This document shows, one piece after another, positions 32,639 through 40,817 of a stretch of 64,000 nucleotides of DNA. Within the stretch, counting starts at the first letter, position 1; each line of letters begins with the position of its first letter. This DNA is from PMNU01 sp035480575 (lineage in GTDB: Bacteria > Patescibacteriota > Saccharimonadia > Saccharimonadales > UBA4665), in NCBI GenBank assembly GCA_035480575.1, contig DATIHR010000022.1, forward strand, positions 6,939-70,938, written 5' to 3'. The position numbers and the translations under genes are program-made. Under the pieces are notes generated by a model, which searched no databases, was not told where the DNA came from, and saw nothing but the letters and a program-made list of their open reading frames with translations.

Positions 32639-33007
32639 ATGTTAGGACTAACCCATAAAGACGCAAATGCAGATAAGCTAACCGTGCAGGTGCATACCAT
32701 AGCCGGTAGTGAAGTGTTTGGGTTGGCCCAAAAAATCTGGGGCGAAAATGTTCGCTCGCTGCGCGTAGACCCGGAATCTGGCAAGGAATTCCTGCATTTC
32801 GGCTACGCTAACCCAAAGTGCGTGGTTTGGCTGCAGCACGATAAGGGGCGGAACGACATTTACGAGCTTATCGTAAACTGGCAAAGCACTGGTACGCACG
32901 AGGTATATGTTATTATTGCCGGCGACGCCCAGCCAGTGGGCGACGACACAAGGGCCAAGGCCGTATTAAACAGTATGCTCATTACCCCTTCGGTGGTATT
33001 GACCTAA
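32639..33007 (+). CDS. Unknown soluble protein, 122 aa
   Basis: 122 residues of mixed alpha/beta character, containing GSEVFGLAQKIWGENVRSLR and VVWLQHDKGRNDIYELIVNW, with no membrane segment. Not recognised. ATG 32639 is chosen because a promoter ends 9 nt upstream and GGAG lies close; the longer frame from 32543 overlaps the previous gene in another frame. It starts 20 bp before dnaJ's promoter region and is probably cotranscribed with dnaJ. Confidence 0.5.
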   Translation: MLGLTHKDANADKLTVQVHTIAGSEVFGLAQKIWGENVRSLRVDPESGKEFLHFGYANPKCVVWLQHDKGRNDIYELIVNWQSTGTHEVYVIIAGDAQPVGDDTRAKAVLNSMLITPSVVLT

Positions 33008-33026
33008 AAGGCTCTAATTTACACTT

Positions 33027-34118
33027 ATGGCAAAACGAGATTATTACGAAGTACTAGGTGTTGGTAAAAACGCGAGCGCAGACGAGATTAAAAAAGCGTT
33101 TCGCCGTTTAGCCGTGCAGCATCACCCCGACAAAGAGGGTGGTGACGAAACCAAGTTCAAGGAAATTAACGAAGCCTACGAGGTATTAAAGGACCAATCT
33201 AAGCGCCAGCGCTACGATCAGTTCGGCCATGCCGGCGTCGGAGGTAGTGCCGCAAGCGATGGTAATCCGTTCGGCGGTGGCTTTAATGGCCAAAACGTAA
33301 ACTTCGATTTTGGCGACCTGGGCGATATATTCAGCAACTTTTTTGGTGGCGGCCAACAACAGCGCAGTACCCGCCAGAATCGCGGGCGCGATGTTGAGGT
33401 GCGCATTGAGCTAACCTTCGAACAGGCAGTATTTGGCACCGAAAAAAACATAGCACTCAATATTGACGACACGTGCGAACACTGCAAGGGCACGACTGCG
33501 GAGCCAGGACACGAACTCAAAACTTGCGAAACCTGTAAAGGCAGCGGGCAAGTGGTGCAGGTAATGCGCACCATATTTGGCAACATTCAGCAGGCCTCTA
33601 TTTGCCCTACCTGTAAGGGCCGGGGCAAGATACCCGAAAAGGTATGCACGGTGTGCCACGGCTCGGGCACGCAGCGCAAAGTGCAAGAGTTGACCATTAA
33701 GGTGCCGGCCGGCATAGACGACGGTGCGGTTATACGCTTGCGTGAGCGCGGCGAGGCGGTTGCAGATGGCCCCAAGGGCGATTTGTACGTTAATGTTCGG
33801 GTTAAAGCCCACAAAAAGTTTACGCGTGAAGGCGATTTAATTTTAAGTGAAGAACATATAGGCATGGTCGAGGCGGCCCTGGGCACTGAAATTGATGTCG
33901 ATACTGTAGACGGCCCCGTACGCATGAAGGTGCCCACTGGTACACAAAGCGGCACCGATTTTAAACTATCCGGCCATGGCGTACCGCATTTGCGTTCCGA
34001 GGCGCGCGGTGCACATATTGTAACGATTATTGTGGATACGCCCACTAAGCTCACGAAGCAGCAGCGTGAACTGCTTGAACAGTTCACAAAAGACACTGGC
34101 AAACGCCGTTTTTGGTAG
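33027..34118 (+). CDS. dnaJ: Chaperone protein DnaJ (Hsp40)
   Basis: 363 residues, type I. The J domain opens RDYYEVLGVGKNASADEIKK and has HPD at about 33-35. A Gly/Phe-rich linker follows (about 75-115), then four CxxC zinc-binding repeats (CEHCKG, CETCKG, CPTCKG, CTVCHG) and the two C-terminal beta domains. It stimulates the DnaK ATPase and delivers substrates. No CIRCE lies directly upstream. The next gene begins 7 bp after the stop. Confidence 0.97.
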   Translation: MAKRDYYEVLGVGKNASADEIKKAFRRLAVQHHPDKEGGDETKFKEINEAYEVLKDQSKRQRYDQFGHAGVGGSAASDGNPFGGGFNGQNVNFDFGDLGDIFSNFFGGGQQQRSTRQNRGRDVEVRIELTFEQAVFGTEKNIALNIDDTCEHCKGTTAEPGHELKTCETCKGSGQVVQVMRTIFGNIQQASICPTCKGRGKIPEKVCTVCHGSGTQRKVQELTIKVPAGIDDGAVIRLRERGEAVADGPKGDLYVNVRVKAHKKFTREGDLILSEEHIGMVEAALGTEIDVDTVDGPVRMKVPTGTQSGTDFKLSGHGVPHLRSEARGAHIVTIIVDTPTKLTKQQRELLEQFTKDTGKRRFW

Positions 34119-34125
34119 GGTATCT

Positions 34126-35028
34126 ATGAAAAAGATTCTTATCATTGCTTCCAATGCACCTAAAGATTCGCCAGCCGTCCAGCGTTACCACGAGTTTGCC
34201 CCCAAAGATTCCGAAATTACTGTGCGCTGGCTGTCTGATTTCTTTGCAATATGGGACGGCCAGGCACTGCGGGTAATCGATGCTATTACTGGCGAAGAGC
34301 CTACCGGCTACGACGTTGTGCATATTGCGGGCTGGAAAAGTCATGCCGACATTGCTTTTGCTCTAGCTACATGGTTAGAGCACCAACAGGTACCATTCGT
34401 GGGGCATACGCTGCTGGACTGGTACGCGGACTCTAAATTGGGCGAGCTTGTCCGGTTAACGACCGCTGGCCTGCCACACCCGCGTAGTTTTTACGCTGAC
34501 GATAATACTCGCTTGTTACAACTATACGATTGGGCCGTAGTGCGGTGCGGTTTGCAACTGCCTGTGGTGGTCAAAAGTACGCTTGCATCGCGCGGGGAGC
34601 ACAACTACTTGGTGCGCTCCCGCGATGAGCTGGCGGCCTTGCCACTCGATGCAGGCCATCGCTACCTGATTCAGGAATGTATACCGAATAAATGCGACTA
34701 TCGGTTAGTCGTACTAGGCGGCAAAACGAAGATAATTATTAGACGCACGCGCCTGAGTGACGACACGCACTTGAATAATATTTCTCAGGGCGCAGATGCA
34801 ACTTTGGTCGACCTAGCAGATTTTCCAGCCGAGGCAATTGCCGTTGCCGAACAGGCTGCTAAAGCATTGGGCCGTGAGGATATTGCGGGTGTGGACTTGC
34901 TGCTAGACGAGCAAACGAATAAGCCATATGTACTTGAGGTTAATCGTACGCCGCATATGTCGCTCGGCGAACCCGCTGCAGTGGCCGCCAAAATGCAGGC
35001 ATTATTTGCCTATCTTGAGAGCGTATAG
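34126..35028 (+). CDS. ATP-grasp ligase, RimK-like, copy 1
   Basis: 300 residues. An N-terminal Rossmann-type preATP-grasp domain (MKKILIIASNAPKDSPAVQR) is followed by the ATP-grasp domain: PVVVKSTLASRGEHNYLV binds ATP phosphates, LIQECIPNKCDYRLVVLGGK and GVDLLLDEQTNKPYVLEVNR supply the metal site (Glu and Asn of LEVNR). The family forms carboxylate-amine bonds, as RimK does when adding glutamate. ATG 34126 is used; the longer frame from 34030 overlaps dnaJ. It is the first of three related ligases within 4.3 kb. Confidence 0.8.
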   Translation: MKKILIIASNAPKDSPAVQRYHEFAPKDSEITVRWLSDFFAIWDGQALRVIDAITGEEPTGYDVVHIAGWKSHADIAFALATWLEHQQVPFVGHTLLDWYADSKLGELVRLTTAGLPHPRSFYADDNTRLLQLYDWAVVRCGLQLPVVVKSTLASRGEHNYLVRSRDELAALPLDAGHRYLIQECIPNKCDYRLVVLGGKTKIIIRRTRLSDDTHLNNISQGADATLVDLADFPAEAIAVAEQAAKALGREDIAGVDLLLDEQTNKPYVLEVNRTPHMSLGEPAAVAAKMQALFAYLESV

Positions 35029-35063
35029 ACGTAGAAACGGCATAGTTCTGGTACGCTAGGTGT

Positions 35064-35966
35064 ATGAAACAAGTGCTCGTTATTGGCGGTGTTAGTACCG
35101 ATCCGGCCGACGTCGATGAAATAACTGCATTTACGGCTGGAGTCCACTCGCATGCTGGCGATGCGGCCGTGCAGTTTGCGCATCTCGACCAGCTGCAATT
35201 TGTGTTTGCGCCAGGCGATTTTAGAGTGTTTGATGCTAACAATAATTGCCCGCTCAGCGACTACAACCTGGTTATCCTACGTAGCAAAATGCGGACCTAT
35301 GCGACGCTTGCCTATTGCCTGAGCCGCTACCTAACAAATGCCGGCATCCCGTTCTTTAATGATTACAGCACGTACTTTACCGGCACTAAACTGGGGCAGA
35401 CGGTATTGTTCTACGAGCAGCGGGTGCCATTCTTAAAAACGGTTTATTCGCTGCATCCGGACCTTTTGGTGGCGGCAGCCGAGCAAGAACTGGGACTGCC
35501 GTTTATCTTAAAAGATAGCCGTGGTGCGCAGGGCAAGGCGAACTATCTGGTGCATTCCCTGGACGAAGCGCGCAGCATACTTGCTAGCGGACCAGACATG
35601 CAATTTTTGGCCCAGGAATATTGCCCCACCGACCGTGACTACCGCGTGCTTATTGCCGGGGGTGCAAATATGGTGTTTAGCAGACAGGGTAATCTAGATA
35701 CGCATTTGCATAACACCTCACAGGGCGCATCGGCACGGGTTGCCACCGACGAACTGCCGGAATCGGTTATTGCGGACGCCCGCAAGCTGGCTCGGCGTTT
35801 GGGCCTGAGTACCGCTGGTATCGATGTCATACCGGGATCACGTGAACATGGCGCAGCGTTTTACTTTTTAGAGATCAACTCTCAGCCGCAGATTTTTACC
35901 GGTACGCTCTTGCCCGAAAAAGCAGCGTTATTTGAGCGCTTTATTGCTCGTCATCTTGGCCAATAG
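35064..35966 (+). CDS. ATP-grasp ligase, RimK-like, copy 2
   Basis: 300 residues, the same length as copy 1 but well diverged. ATP-grasp elements are PFILKDSRGAQGKANYLVHS, FLAQEYCPTDRDYRVLIAGG, and the metal motif FLEINSQPQ. The N-terminal half has no known signature and may hold the acceptor-binding site. TACGCT lies 6 nt before ATG 35064, so it likely has its own leaderless promoter as well as reading from copy 1. The 3' end overlaps the convergent gene by 26 bp. Confidence 0.78.
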   Translation: MKQVLVIGGVSTDPADVDEITAFTAGVHSHAGDAAVQFAHLDQLQFVFAPGDFRVFDANNNCPLSDYNLVILRSKMRTYATLAYCLSRYLTNAGIPFFNDYSTYFTGTKLGQTVLFYEQRVPFLKTVYSLHPDLLVAAAEQELGLPFILKDSRGAQGKANYLVHSLDEARSILASGPDMQFLAQEYCPTDRDYRVLIAGGANMVFSRQGNLDTHLHNTSQGASARVATDELPESVIADARKLARRLGLSTAGIDVIPGSREHGAAFYFLEINSQPQIFTGTLLPEKAALFERFIARHLGQ

Positions 35967-36894
35967 GTTTAAACGGTGTCTGGCTCATGATGTACAGCAC
36001 ATTACGGTGCTCGGACGCTGCAAAGGACATTTTGGTAGCTGTTTTGGCGTGCGCGTTGTGGCGGTCTATTAAGAACGTGCCTTCCTCGCTTACTGATTGT
36101 TGGCACTCATCTTCTATGCGACCGGTTAGTTTATCGGCAAAGTCGGCCAGCCGGCAGCAGACTAAAAACTCCAGCTTGTTGTCTAGGCTAATGCGGTCGT
36201 AGTGCTTGGTTATTATCTTCTGCATACGTTTCAGCATTTTGACGTATGTTGGCAAGGCGAACTCGGGCAGTTTATGTTCGTAAAAATTAGACTCGGCAAT
36301 AATGCAGTGGGTGTAAAAGTATAGACACAGTCGCAGTTCTTCGTCGTCTTTTAAGTTGTAGCCTTTGCCTATTTTGTACAAACGCTTAAGCTTGATGGCA
36401 TCTTTGCCGTCCTGACGCAACATAACGCGTTCGTACAGGTATATAAAGTTGATGGCATACGTGGACAGCATGCGCAAGGCATCGGCATCGCGCAGTAGCT
36501 TTTTCTCTAGCGCAGTCAGTTTGTCTTCGTCGACTGCATTAAACAGCGCGTCGCGGGCGTCGATGTCGTAAATTGCCAGCCAGTGCCGTACCCGGAACAA
36601 GGCAAGTTCTATGCCGCGCAGGCTGGGGTAACGTGTAAAGTACGGCGCACGCAGCTCGTGCCCGTTAACGGCGGTAGTGGGCGCATTGTGTACGATATTT
36701 TCTAGCGCCTCGCGCAGTACGCCGTCGGCGGGAAATTCGGGAACGTACTGTGGACGCAGGCTGTGCAGTACTGCCGTGGCGCGCTCGTCTTGATACCAGG
36801 CGTGCAGGCGGGCCGCATAATGAAACTGTTTTTCTGTGGGCAACTGCGTCAGATAACCGAAGTAATAATCGCGAATACGACCGGCTAGATCCAT
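35941..36894 (-). CDS. Unknown helical protein in the ATP-grasp cluster
   Basis: 317 residues, almost wholly helical by composition, with many Tyr, Leu and charged residues and no membrane segment (for example YLYERVMLRQDGKDAIKLKR). Not recognised. The C-terminal part has RHNAHAKTATKMSFAASEHR, a His-rich conserved-looking stretch that could bind a ligand. It is inverted relative to its neighbours and overlaps the second ligase by 26 bp, while its start lies 70 bp from the protease start. Confidence 0.55.
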   Translation of the reverse strand: MDLAGRIRDYYFGYLTQLPTEKQFHYAARLHAWYQDERATAVLHSLRPQYVPEFPADGVLREALENIVHNAPTTAVNGHELRAPYFTRYPSLRGIELALFRVRHWLAIYDIDARDALFNAVDEDKLTALEKKLLRDADALRMLSTYAINFIYLYERVMLRQDGKDAIKLKRLYKIGKGYNLKDDEELRLCLYFYTHCIIAESNFYEHKLPEFALPTYVKMLKRMQKIITKHYDRISLDNKLEFLVCCRLADFADKLTGRIEDECQQSVSEEGTFLIDRHNAHAKTATKMSFAASEHRNVLYIMSQTPFKPIGQDDEQ

Positions 36895-36965
36895 ATCGGT
36901 ATAATAGCATGAGAAGTACTATGGGTATTGAAGCATAACGGTTTTTATGTTATAGTTAACAGTCT

Positions 36966-37460
36966 ATGCCAAGTAGCATTCCAAAGAAAAAAATTATCGG
37001 CCGCGTTGAACAAGTCATTTTCCCTTTTATAGGGCAGCAGCCGGTGCACGCACGCATTGATACGGGCGCGCAGACATCGGCTATCTGGGCGTCGGTTATC
37101 ACGCAGCAAGATGGACGGCTGGGCGTCGTCTTTTTTGGCAAGGGGCACCCGCTGTACGACGGAGTCGTGCATTATTTTGATGATTTTACGTACGGCATGG
37201 TGACAAGTTCTAATGGCCAGGCCGAGCCACGGTACAAAATACGGCTGTCTATTAAGCTGGGCGGCAAGCGTATCCGCGCAAGATTTACGCTTGCCGATCG
37301 CAGCACCCAAGTGTACCCTGTGCTTATCGGCCGTAATATCTTGCGTGGCAAGTTTGTTGTTGATGTCAAGCAAGGTACAGCACTGAAAACCGCAGAGCGT
37401 ATACATTCTGCAGCCCTCCAGTCCCGCCTTGAGCGGCCGGTGAAAGAAATAGATTCATGA
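36966..37460 (+). CDS. Retropepsin-like aspartic protease (RimB/COG4067-like)
   Basis: 164 residues, single-domain retropepsin fold as in the ATP-dependent zinc protease-like family (COG4067), of which RimB is a member. The active-site motif is IDTGAQTSAI with Asp32. A second hallmark is VLIGRNILRGKFVVDV near the C-terminus. These proteins often lie beside RimK-like ligases and are thought to trim glutamate tails. The start codon ATG 36966 follows a TATAGT about 9 nt upstream. Its stop overlaps the RimK start by four bases, so translation is coupled. Confidence 0.85.
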   Translation: MPSSIPKKKIIGRVEQVIFPFIGQQPVHARIDTGAQTSAIWASVITQQDGRLGVVFFGKGHPLYDGVVHYFDDFTYGMVTSSNGQAEPRYKIRLSIKLGGKRIRARFTLADRSTQVYPVLIGRNILRGKFVVDVKQGTALKTAERIHSAALQSRLERPVKEIDS

Positions 37461-38362
37461 AGATAGCAATTTTATCTAAAGGTGCCGCTAACTACACCAC
37501 GAAGCGACTCAAGGAAGAGGCGATTAAGCGTGGGCACGACGTTAAGGTTATTAACTACGCCAAGTGCTACATGATTATCGAAAAGGGCCACCCCAAGGTG
37601 TACTACAAGGGGAAAGTTCTTGAGGGCTTCGATGCTATTATTCCGCGCATTGCCCAAAGTTACACCAAGTATGGTGGCGCAGTTGTCCGGCAGTTCGAAG
37701 TGCAGGACGTCTACACCACTGCTAAGTCTATTGCTATCGACCGCTCCCGCAACAAGTTGCGCGCTTACCAAATACTTGCAAAAGCCGGTGTTGGTGTACC
37801 TAAGACGGTGTTCGCTCGTGAAACCGCCGACCTAGAGGACGTTATTGCCAAGGCTGGTGGTGCCCCCTTAATTGTTAAAGTCGCCCGTGGCACGCATGGC
37901 AATGGTGTGGTGCTCGCTGAAACGCATAAGGCCGCCAAGGCTGTAATGCAGGCATTTTACGTCGAGGGCGTGACGTTCTTGGTGCAGGAATTCATTAAAG
38001 AATCTGCCGGTACCGATATCCGTGCCATTGTCGTTGGCAGCCAGGTCGTAGCAAGCATTAAACGTCAAAGCCTGGACGACGATTTCCGTTCCAATACCCA
38101 CCAAGGCGGCGTAGGTAAAACAGTTAAGCTAACGCCTGAGGAAGAGCGCACGGCAATTAAGGCGGCCAAGGCTATGGGCCTGCCGGTATGTGCTGTTGAT
38201 ATGATGCGTTCGGCTCGCGGGCCACTCGTTTTAGAGGTTAACTCGTCAGGTAGTATTAAGACGCCAGAACTACTTACAAAACGCAACTTAGCTGGTAAAA
38301 TTATTGAGTATATAGAGCAGAACGCGAAACAACGCAACCGCAAAGATCGCGTTGGCGCATAA
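37457..38362 (+). CDS. RimK-family alpha-L-glutamate ligase
   Basis: 301 residues and the closest of the three ligases to RimK proper: MKIAILSKGAANYTTKRLKE, DAIIPRIAQSYTKYGGAVVR, PLIVKVARGTHGNGVVLAET, VQEFIKESAGTDIRAIVVGS and VDMMRSARGPLVLEVNSSGS all match RimK blocks, including the metal-binding Glu/Asn in LEVNSS. RimK adds glutamates to ribosomal protein S6; other family members make poly-glutamate or modify cofactors. Start overlaps the protease gene by ATGA. Together they form a ligase-protease pair. Confidence 0.87.
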   Translation: MKIAILSKGAANYTTKRLKEEAIKRGHDVKVINYAKCYMIIEKGHPKVYYKGKVLEGFDAIIPRIAQSYTKYGGAVVRQFEVQDVYTTAKSIAIDRSRNKLRAYQILAKAGVGVPKTVFARETADLEDVIAKAGGAPLIVKVARGTHGNGVVLAETHKAAKAVMQAFYVEGVTFLVQEFIKESAGTDIRAIVVGSQVVASIKRQSLDDDFRSNTHQGGVGKTVKLTPEEERTAIKAAKAMGLPVCAVDMMRSARGPLVLEVNSSGSIKTPELLTKRNLAGKIIEYIEQNAKQRNRKDRVGA

Positions 38363-38388
38363 CATCCGTTGCACGGAGGAATAATTAG

Positions 38389-38826
38389 GTGTCCACGTTT
38401 AACTGGCGACCCTTACTGGTTGCCTGGATTGTTGTAGCAGTAGTGGTTTGGGAGGCTTGGCCACGCCAGGCGACAACGGTGCTGGCAGTGGGCACCCAGC
38501 GGTACAAACTCGAAACCATCACTACTCCCCAGGCAATGATTAAAGGTTTGGGTGGTAGAACCAGTTTGGCTAGAAATGCAGGTATGTTGTTCGCGTACGA
38601 TCAATCGGCACCAAACCGCTGTTTCTGGATGCGCGGTATGCGTTTCCCGCTCGACATTATGTGGCTGGATACGTATAAGCGCGTGGTGCACGTCGAGCAA
38701 GGCTTGTCGCCAAAAACCTACCCGAAAGAATTCTGTGCACCCCAAACATCACAATACGTCATAGAGCTCAACGCAGGCGAAGTACACCGTAGCCATATTG
38801 GCATTGGCCAGACCCTCTCCTTCTAG
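38389..38826 (+). CDS. DUF192 family protein, membrane-anchored
   Basis: 145 residues: an N-terminal signal anchor (LLVAWIVVAVVVWEAW) and a DUF192 domain. Typical blocks are TTPQAMIKGLGGRTSLARNA, GMLFAYDQ, CFWMRGMRFPLDIMWLD and VIELNAGEV. DUF192 proteins are small beta-barrels of unknown role often exported. Start is GTG 38389 because GGAGG lies nine bases before it. It follows rimK by 26 bp and may belong to the same operon. Confidence 0.85.
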   Translation: MSTFNWRPLLVAWIVVAVVVWEAWPRQATTVLAVGTQRYKLETITTPQAMIKGLGGRTSLARNAGMLFAYDQSAPNRCFWMRGMRFPLDIMWLDTYKRVVHVEQGLSPKTYPKEFCAPQTSQYVIELNAGEVHRSHIGIGQTLSF

Positions 38827-38863
38827 TTATCGCGGTAGAGACGCGTGATATTATAAGCATAAG

Positions 38864-39361
38864 ATGGATGCTAACATCAGCCTGATTGTTGCGCTTGCCG
38901 TGCCTGCTGTTTTACTTCTAGCGCTTCGTATAAACGCCGCCATGGTGTTTTTGAGCTTGTGTCTTGGGCAAGTGATGGTGCTGTATGTGGCCACTGCAGC
39001 TACTGACATACTAAAGGGGTCAATTCACGGTATTAGCCAGGCGAGTACCAGTACTATGCAACTTGCAGTGCTATTGGCGCCTGCGGCAGTTACGGCCATT
39101 CTTGGCGCGCTCAGTGTACATGGCAAGCTTAAAAATATTGGCAATTTTTTCCCGGCCGTGGGGGCAAGTGCGCTTGCCGTCTTGCTGGCAGTGCCGCTCT
39201 TGCCGACTACGGTTCGCCTGGCAGTCCAGTCCGAACCGGCATGGGATATATTAGCGAATGCTGAGGCGCTTGTTGTCGGTGTGGGCGGTTTAGTAAGCCT
39301 GATGTTTTTGTGGAGTATGCGCCGCCATTTAAAATCGCCAGAGAAACACAAAAAACATTAA
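38864..39361 (+). CDS. Small polytopic membrane protein
   Basis: 165 residues with four membrane helices (about 5-22, 25-50, 66-86, 98-120) and one more near 130-150, ending in a basic Lys/His-rich tail. The layout resembles CvpA-like proteins but no conserved motif proves this. TATTAT at 38849-38854 lies 9 nt before ATG 38864, so a leaderless start is likely. It precedes the toxin-antitoxin pair on the other strand. Confidence 0.5.
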   Translation: MDANISLIVALAVPAVLLLALRINAAMVFLSLCLGQVMVLYVATAATDILKGSIHGISQASTSTMQLAVLLAPAAVTAILGALSVHGKLKNIGNFFPAVGASALAVLLAVPLLPTTVRLAVQSEPAWDILANAEALVVGVGGLVSLMFLWSMRRHLKSPEKHKKH

Positions 39362-39402
39362 TATGGCACCTGGGGATTGCCAGGCGGGTTGTTGCAGGAA
39401 AG

Positions 39403-39666
39403 TTAGTAATGAAACCGGCAGCCGATAACCTGGATTTCGGTATCGGTAACCGCATACACGAGCCTGTTCTTTTCGTCTACGCGTCTTGACCAAAATCCGG
39501 AATAGTTTTCCTTGAGGGGCTCCGGCTTGCCTATTCCATTAAATGGATCCCGCCCAGTATCGGCGATGAGCTTGTTGATTTTTTTAAGTGTCTTTTTATC
39601 TTGGTTGGCCCAGAATTGGTAATCATCCCACCCTTGGGGTGTAAACAATATATTTCGCTGTGCCAT
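39403..39666 (-). CDS. yoeB: YoeB-type mRNA interferase toxin
   Basis: 87 residues. The pattern FTPQGWDDYQFWANQDKKTL, IADTGRDPFNGIGKPEPLKE, NYSGFWSRRVDEKNRLVYAV and the C-terminal CRFHY match YoeB/Txe toxins (RelE superfamily), which cleave mRNA in the ribosome. Catalytic counterparts of Glu46, Arg65, His83 and Tyr84 of E. coli YoeB appear to be present. The start lies one base after the antitoxin stop, so it is translated from the same message. Confidence 0.92.
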   Translation of the reverse strand: MAQRNILFTPQGWDDYQFWANQDKKTLKKINKLIADTGRDPFNGIGKPEPLKENYSGFWSRRVDEKNRLVYAVTDTEIQVIGCRFHY

Positions 39667-39667
39667 C

Positions 39668-39922
39668 TTAGTTTTCTACAAGGTTGTGCTTTTCCAGTTC
39701 GCCTTTACGTAGTGCAGCGATGGAATGTTCTAGGTGTTTGCGGTTAGCGGGACTGCTGTTTAAATAATCGGTTTCTGCTTTGGAATTGTATTCATCCAGA
39801 GTCATGACCACCACTGTTTGGCCGTCGTTGCGGGTAATAAGTAATACGTCTCGGTCCTCGATAACTTTATCGAAATAACCCTTAGTGTCTTTGCGAAATT
39901 TAGAAATAGATGTGACGTTCAT
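39668..39922 (-). CDS. yefM: YefM-type antitoxin
   Basis: 84 residues of the Phd/YefM family: N-terminal DNA-binding and dimerisation part (TSISKFRKDTKGYFDKVIED), then LITRNDGQTVVVMTLDEYNS, and a flexible tail that would wrap the toxin. It neutralises YoeB and autoregulates the operon. On the minus strand TATATA lies about 9 nt before the start, and the promoter is covered by two AGTACT boxes, described separately. Confidence 0.92.
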   Translation of the reverse strand: MNVTSISKFRKDTKGYFDKVIEDRDVLLITRNDGQTVVVMTLDEYNSKAETDYLNSSPANRKHLEHSIAALRKGELEKHNLVEN

Positions 39923-39940
39923 AGTACTTTATATAGTACT
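39923..39940. promoter_or_regulatory. yefM-yoeB operator with paired AGTACT boxes
   Basis: AGTACT at 39923-39928 and 39935-39940 are palindromes with centres 12 bp apart. In E. coli, YefM binds TGTACA core palindromes at 12-bp spacing; the same geometry here, with a variant core, overlaps the start region of yefM. Confidence 0.7.
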
Positions 39941-40146
39941 TTAGGGCGTACGTTGTGTCAATGGTCGTAGAAGTGGAATAGTGGCCTTTGGCCTTTTCCG
40001 TTGTGGCGTGCTCGGTGCAGCAATTTAGCACTGATCGTAGACAAGCATTCTTACCTCGCTTTGCTCGGATAGCTCGCTCACGGCTAAAGCCTACCGCTTG
40101 GCCAAGCTAAGAAAACTCACCATGCCACTGGCATGGTTCGACCTAC

Positions 40147-40163
40147 GGTTCGAATCCCACTGG
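40147..40163 (+). repeat. 17-bp tRNA-Lys 3' fragment, inverted to the intact gene
   Basis: GGTTCGAATCCCACTGG is identical to the T-arm region of tRNA-Lys, which lies on the other strand at 40215-40231. It is followed by CGCGACCA, so it looks like the remnant of another tRNA 3' end. The 285 bp between yefM and the tRNA hold no other gene. Confidence 0.7.
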
Positions 40164-40168
40164 CGCGA

Positions 40169-40209
40169 CCAATAAAAAAGCCCCAGCTTTGCTGAGGCGT
40201 TTTTATTGG
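40169..40209 (-). terminator. Bidirectional hairpin after tRNA-Lys, stem includes the CCA end
   Basis: CCAATAAAAA (40169-40178) and TTTTTATTGG (40200-40209) are perfect arms around a CAGC-ttt-GCTG loop stem. On the minus strand the tRNA's CCA lies in the stem. Confidence 0.8.
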
Positions 40210-40283
40210 AGGGCCCAGTGGGATTCGAACCCACGACACGCGGCTTAAAAGGCCGCTGCTCTAACCTGCTGAGCTATGGGCCC
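40207..40283 (-). tRNA. tRNA-Lys (TTT)
   Basis: Cloverleaf with acceptor GGGCCCA/TGGGCCC, D arm GCTC/GAGC, anticodon stem GCGGC/GCCGC around loop CTTTTAA (anticodon TTT), T loop TTCGAAT and encoded CCA. A long terminator hairpin begins at the CCA, and a partial copy of the T arm is 50 bp away in the opposite orientation. Confidence 0.95.
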
Positions 40284-40369
40284 ATTCTTGACGAAGCCAA
40301 AAATGGCGAGCAAATAACAGGGTACATTATCCTAAAAACAGAGGCAAAAGTCAATCCGTGTTGGTTTTT

Positions 40370-40756
40370 TTATGACTTCTTAATTTTCTCTAGCAGCCAC
40401 GCAGTGGCGGCGTCGCGGTCTTCGAAATACCGTACTCGGTAACTTTGGCCGACTGCCCGTAGCATGAGGTTGGTGCCAAAGCGCATGATAAGGCCTTTGC
40501 CAAGCATGGCCGCGCGGTCGTAGTCCAGCCGTTTGGCTAGCTCCACAACTAGGTTGCGCCCGTCGGCACCAACGGCACCAAGCCCCAGCAGATTGTCTAA
40601 TATAAGGGCGGGTTTGCCCGTTGCCCTTTGGCTGGTTATGAGTGCGTCGACCTCGCGGCCCATGAGTTCAATAGAGGTTGCGGTTTGCGGTCCGGAGGTT
40701 ACGATTTCTATAATTCCATCTTCGTTTAGGATTACTTTATTTTGCAGCATACCCAT
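40370..40756 (-). CDS. SpoIIAA/STAS-like protein
   Basis: 128 residues, one alpha/beta domain of the SpoIIAA-like type: short strands, then PALILDNLLGLGAVGADGRN, YDRAAMLGKGLIMRFGTNLM and a final FEDRDAATAWL, the familiar end of this family. Members are thought to bind lipids or act as anti-anti-sigma-like switches; no phosphorylation serine at the STAS position is evident. It lies between tRNA-Lys and a PAS-domain gene on the other strand. Confidence 0.6.
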   Translation of the reverse strand: MGMLQNKVILNEDGIIEIVTSGPQTATSIELMGREVDALITSQRATGKPALILDNLLGLGAVGADGRNLVVELAKRLDYDRAAMLGKGLIMRFGTNLMLRAVGQSYRVRYFEDRDAATAWLLEKIKKS

Positions 40757-40817
40757 ATAGTAAAAGTCATTGCAGTGGGTCGTCTAGTCGGAAACATTTT
40801 GGTATGATGGGCGATAT

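Noticed and set aside
40206..40442. 78-codon plus-strand frame over tRNA-Lys
   Set aside because: Begins with the VGFEPTTRGLKGRCSNLLSY string that arises from antisense tRNA; no start signal.
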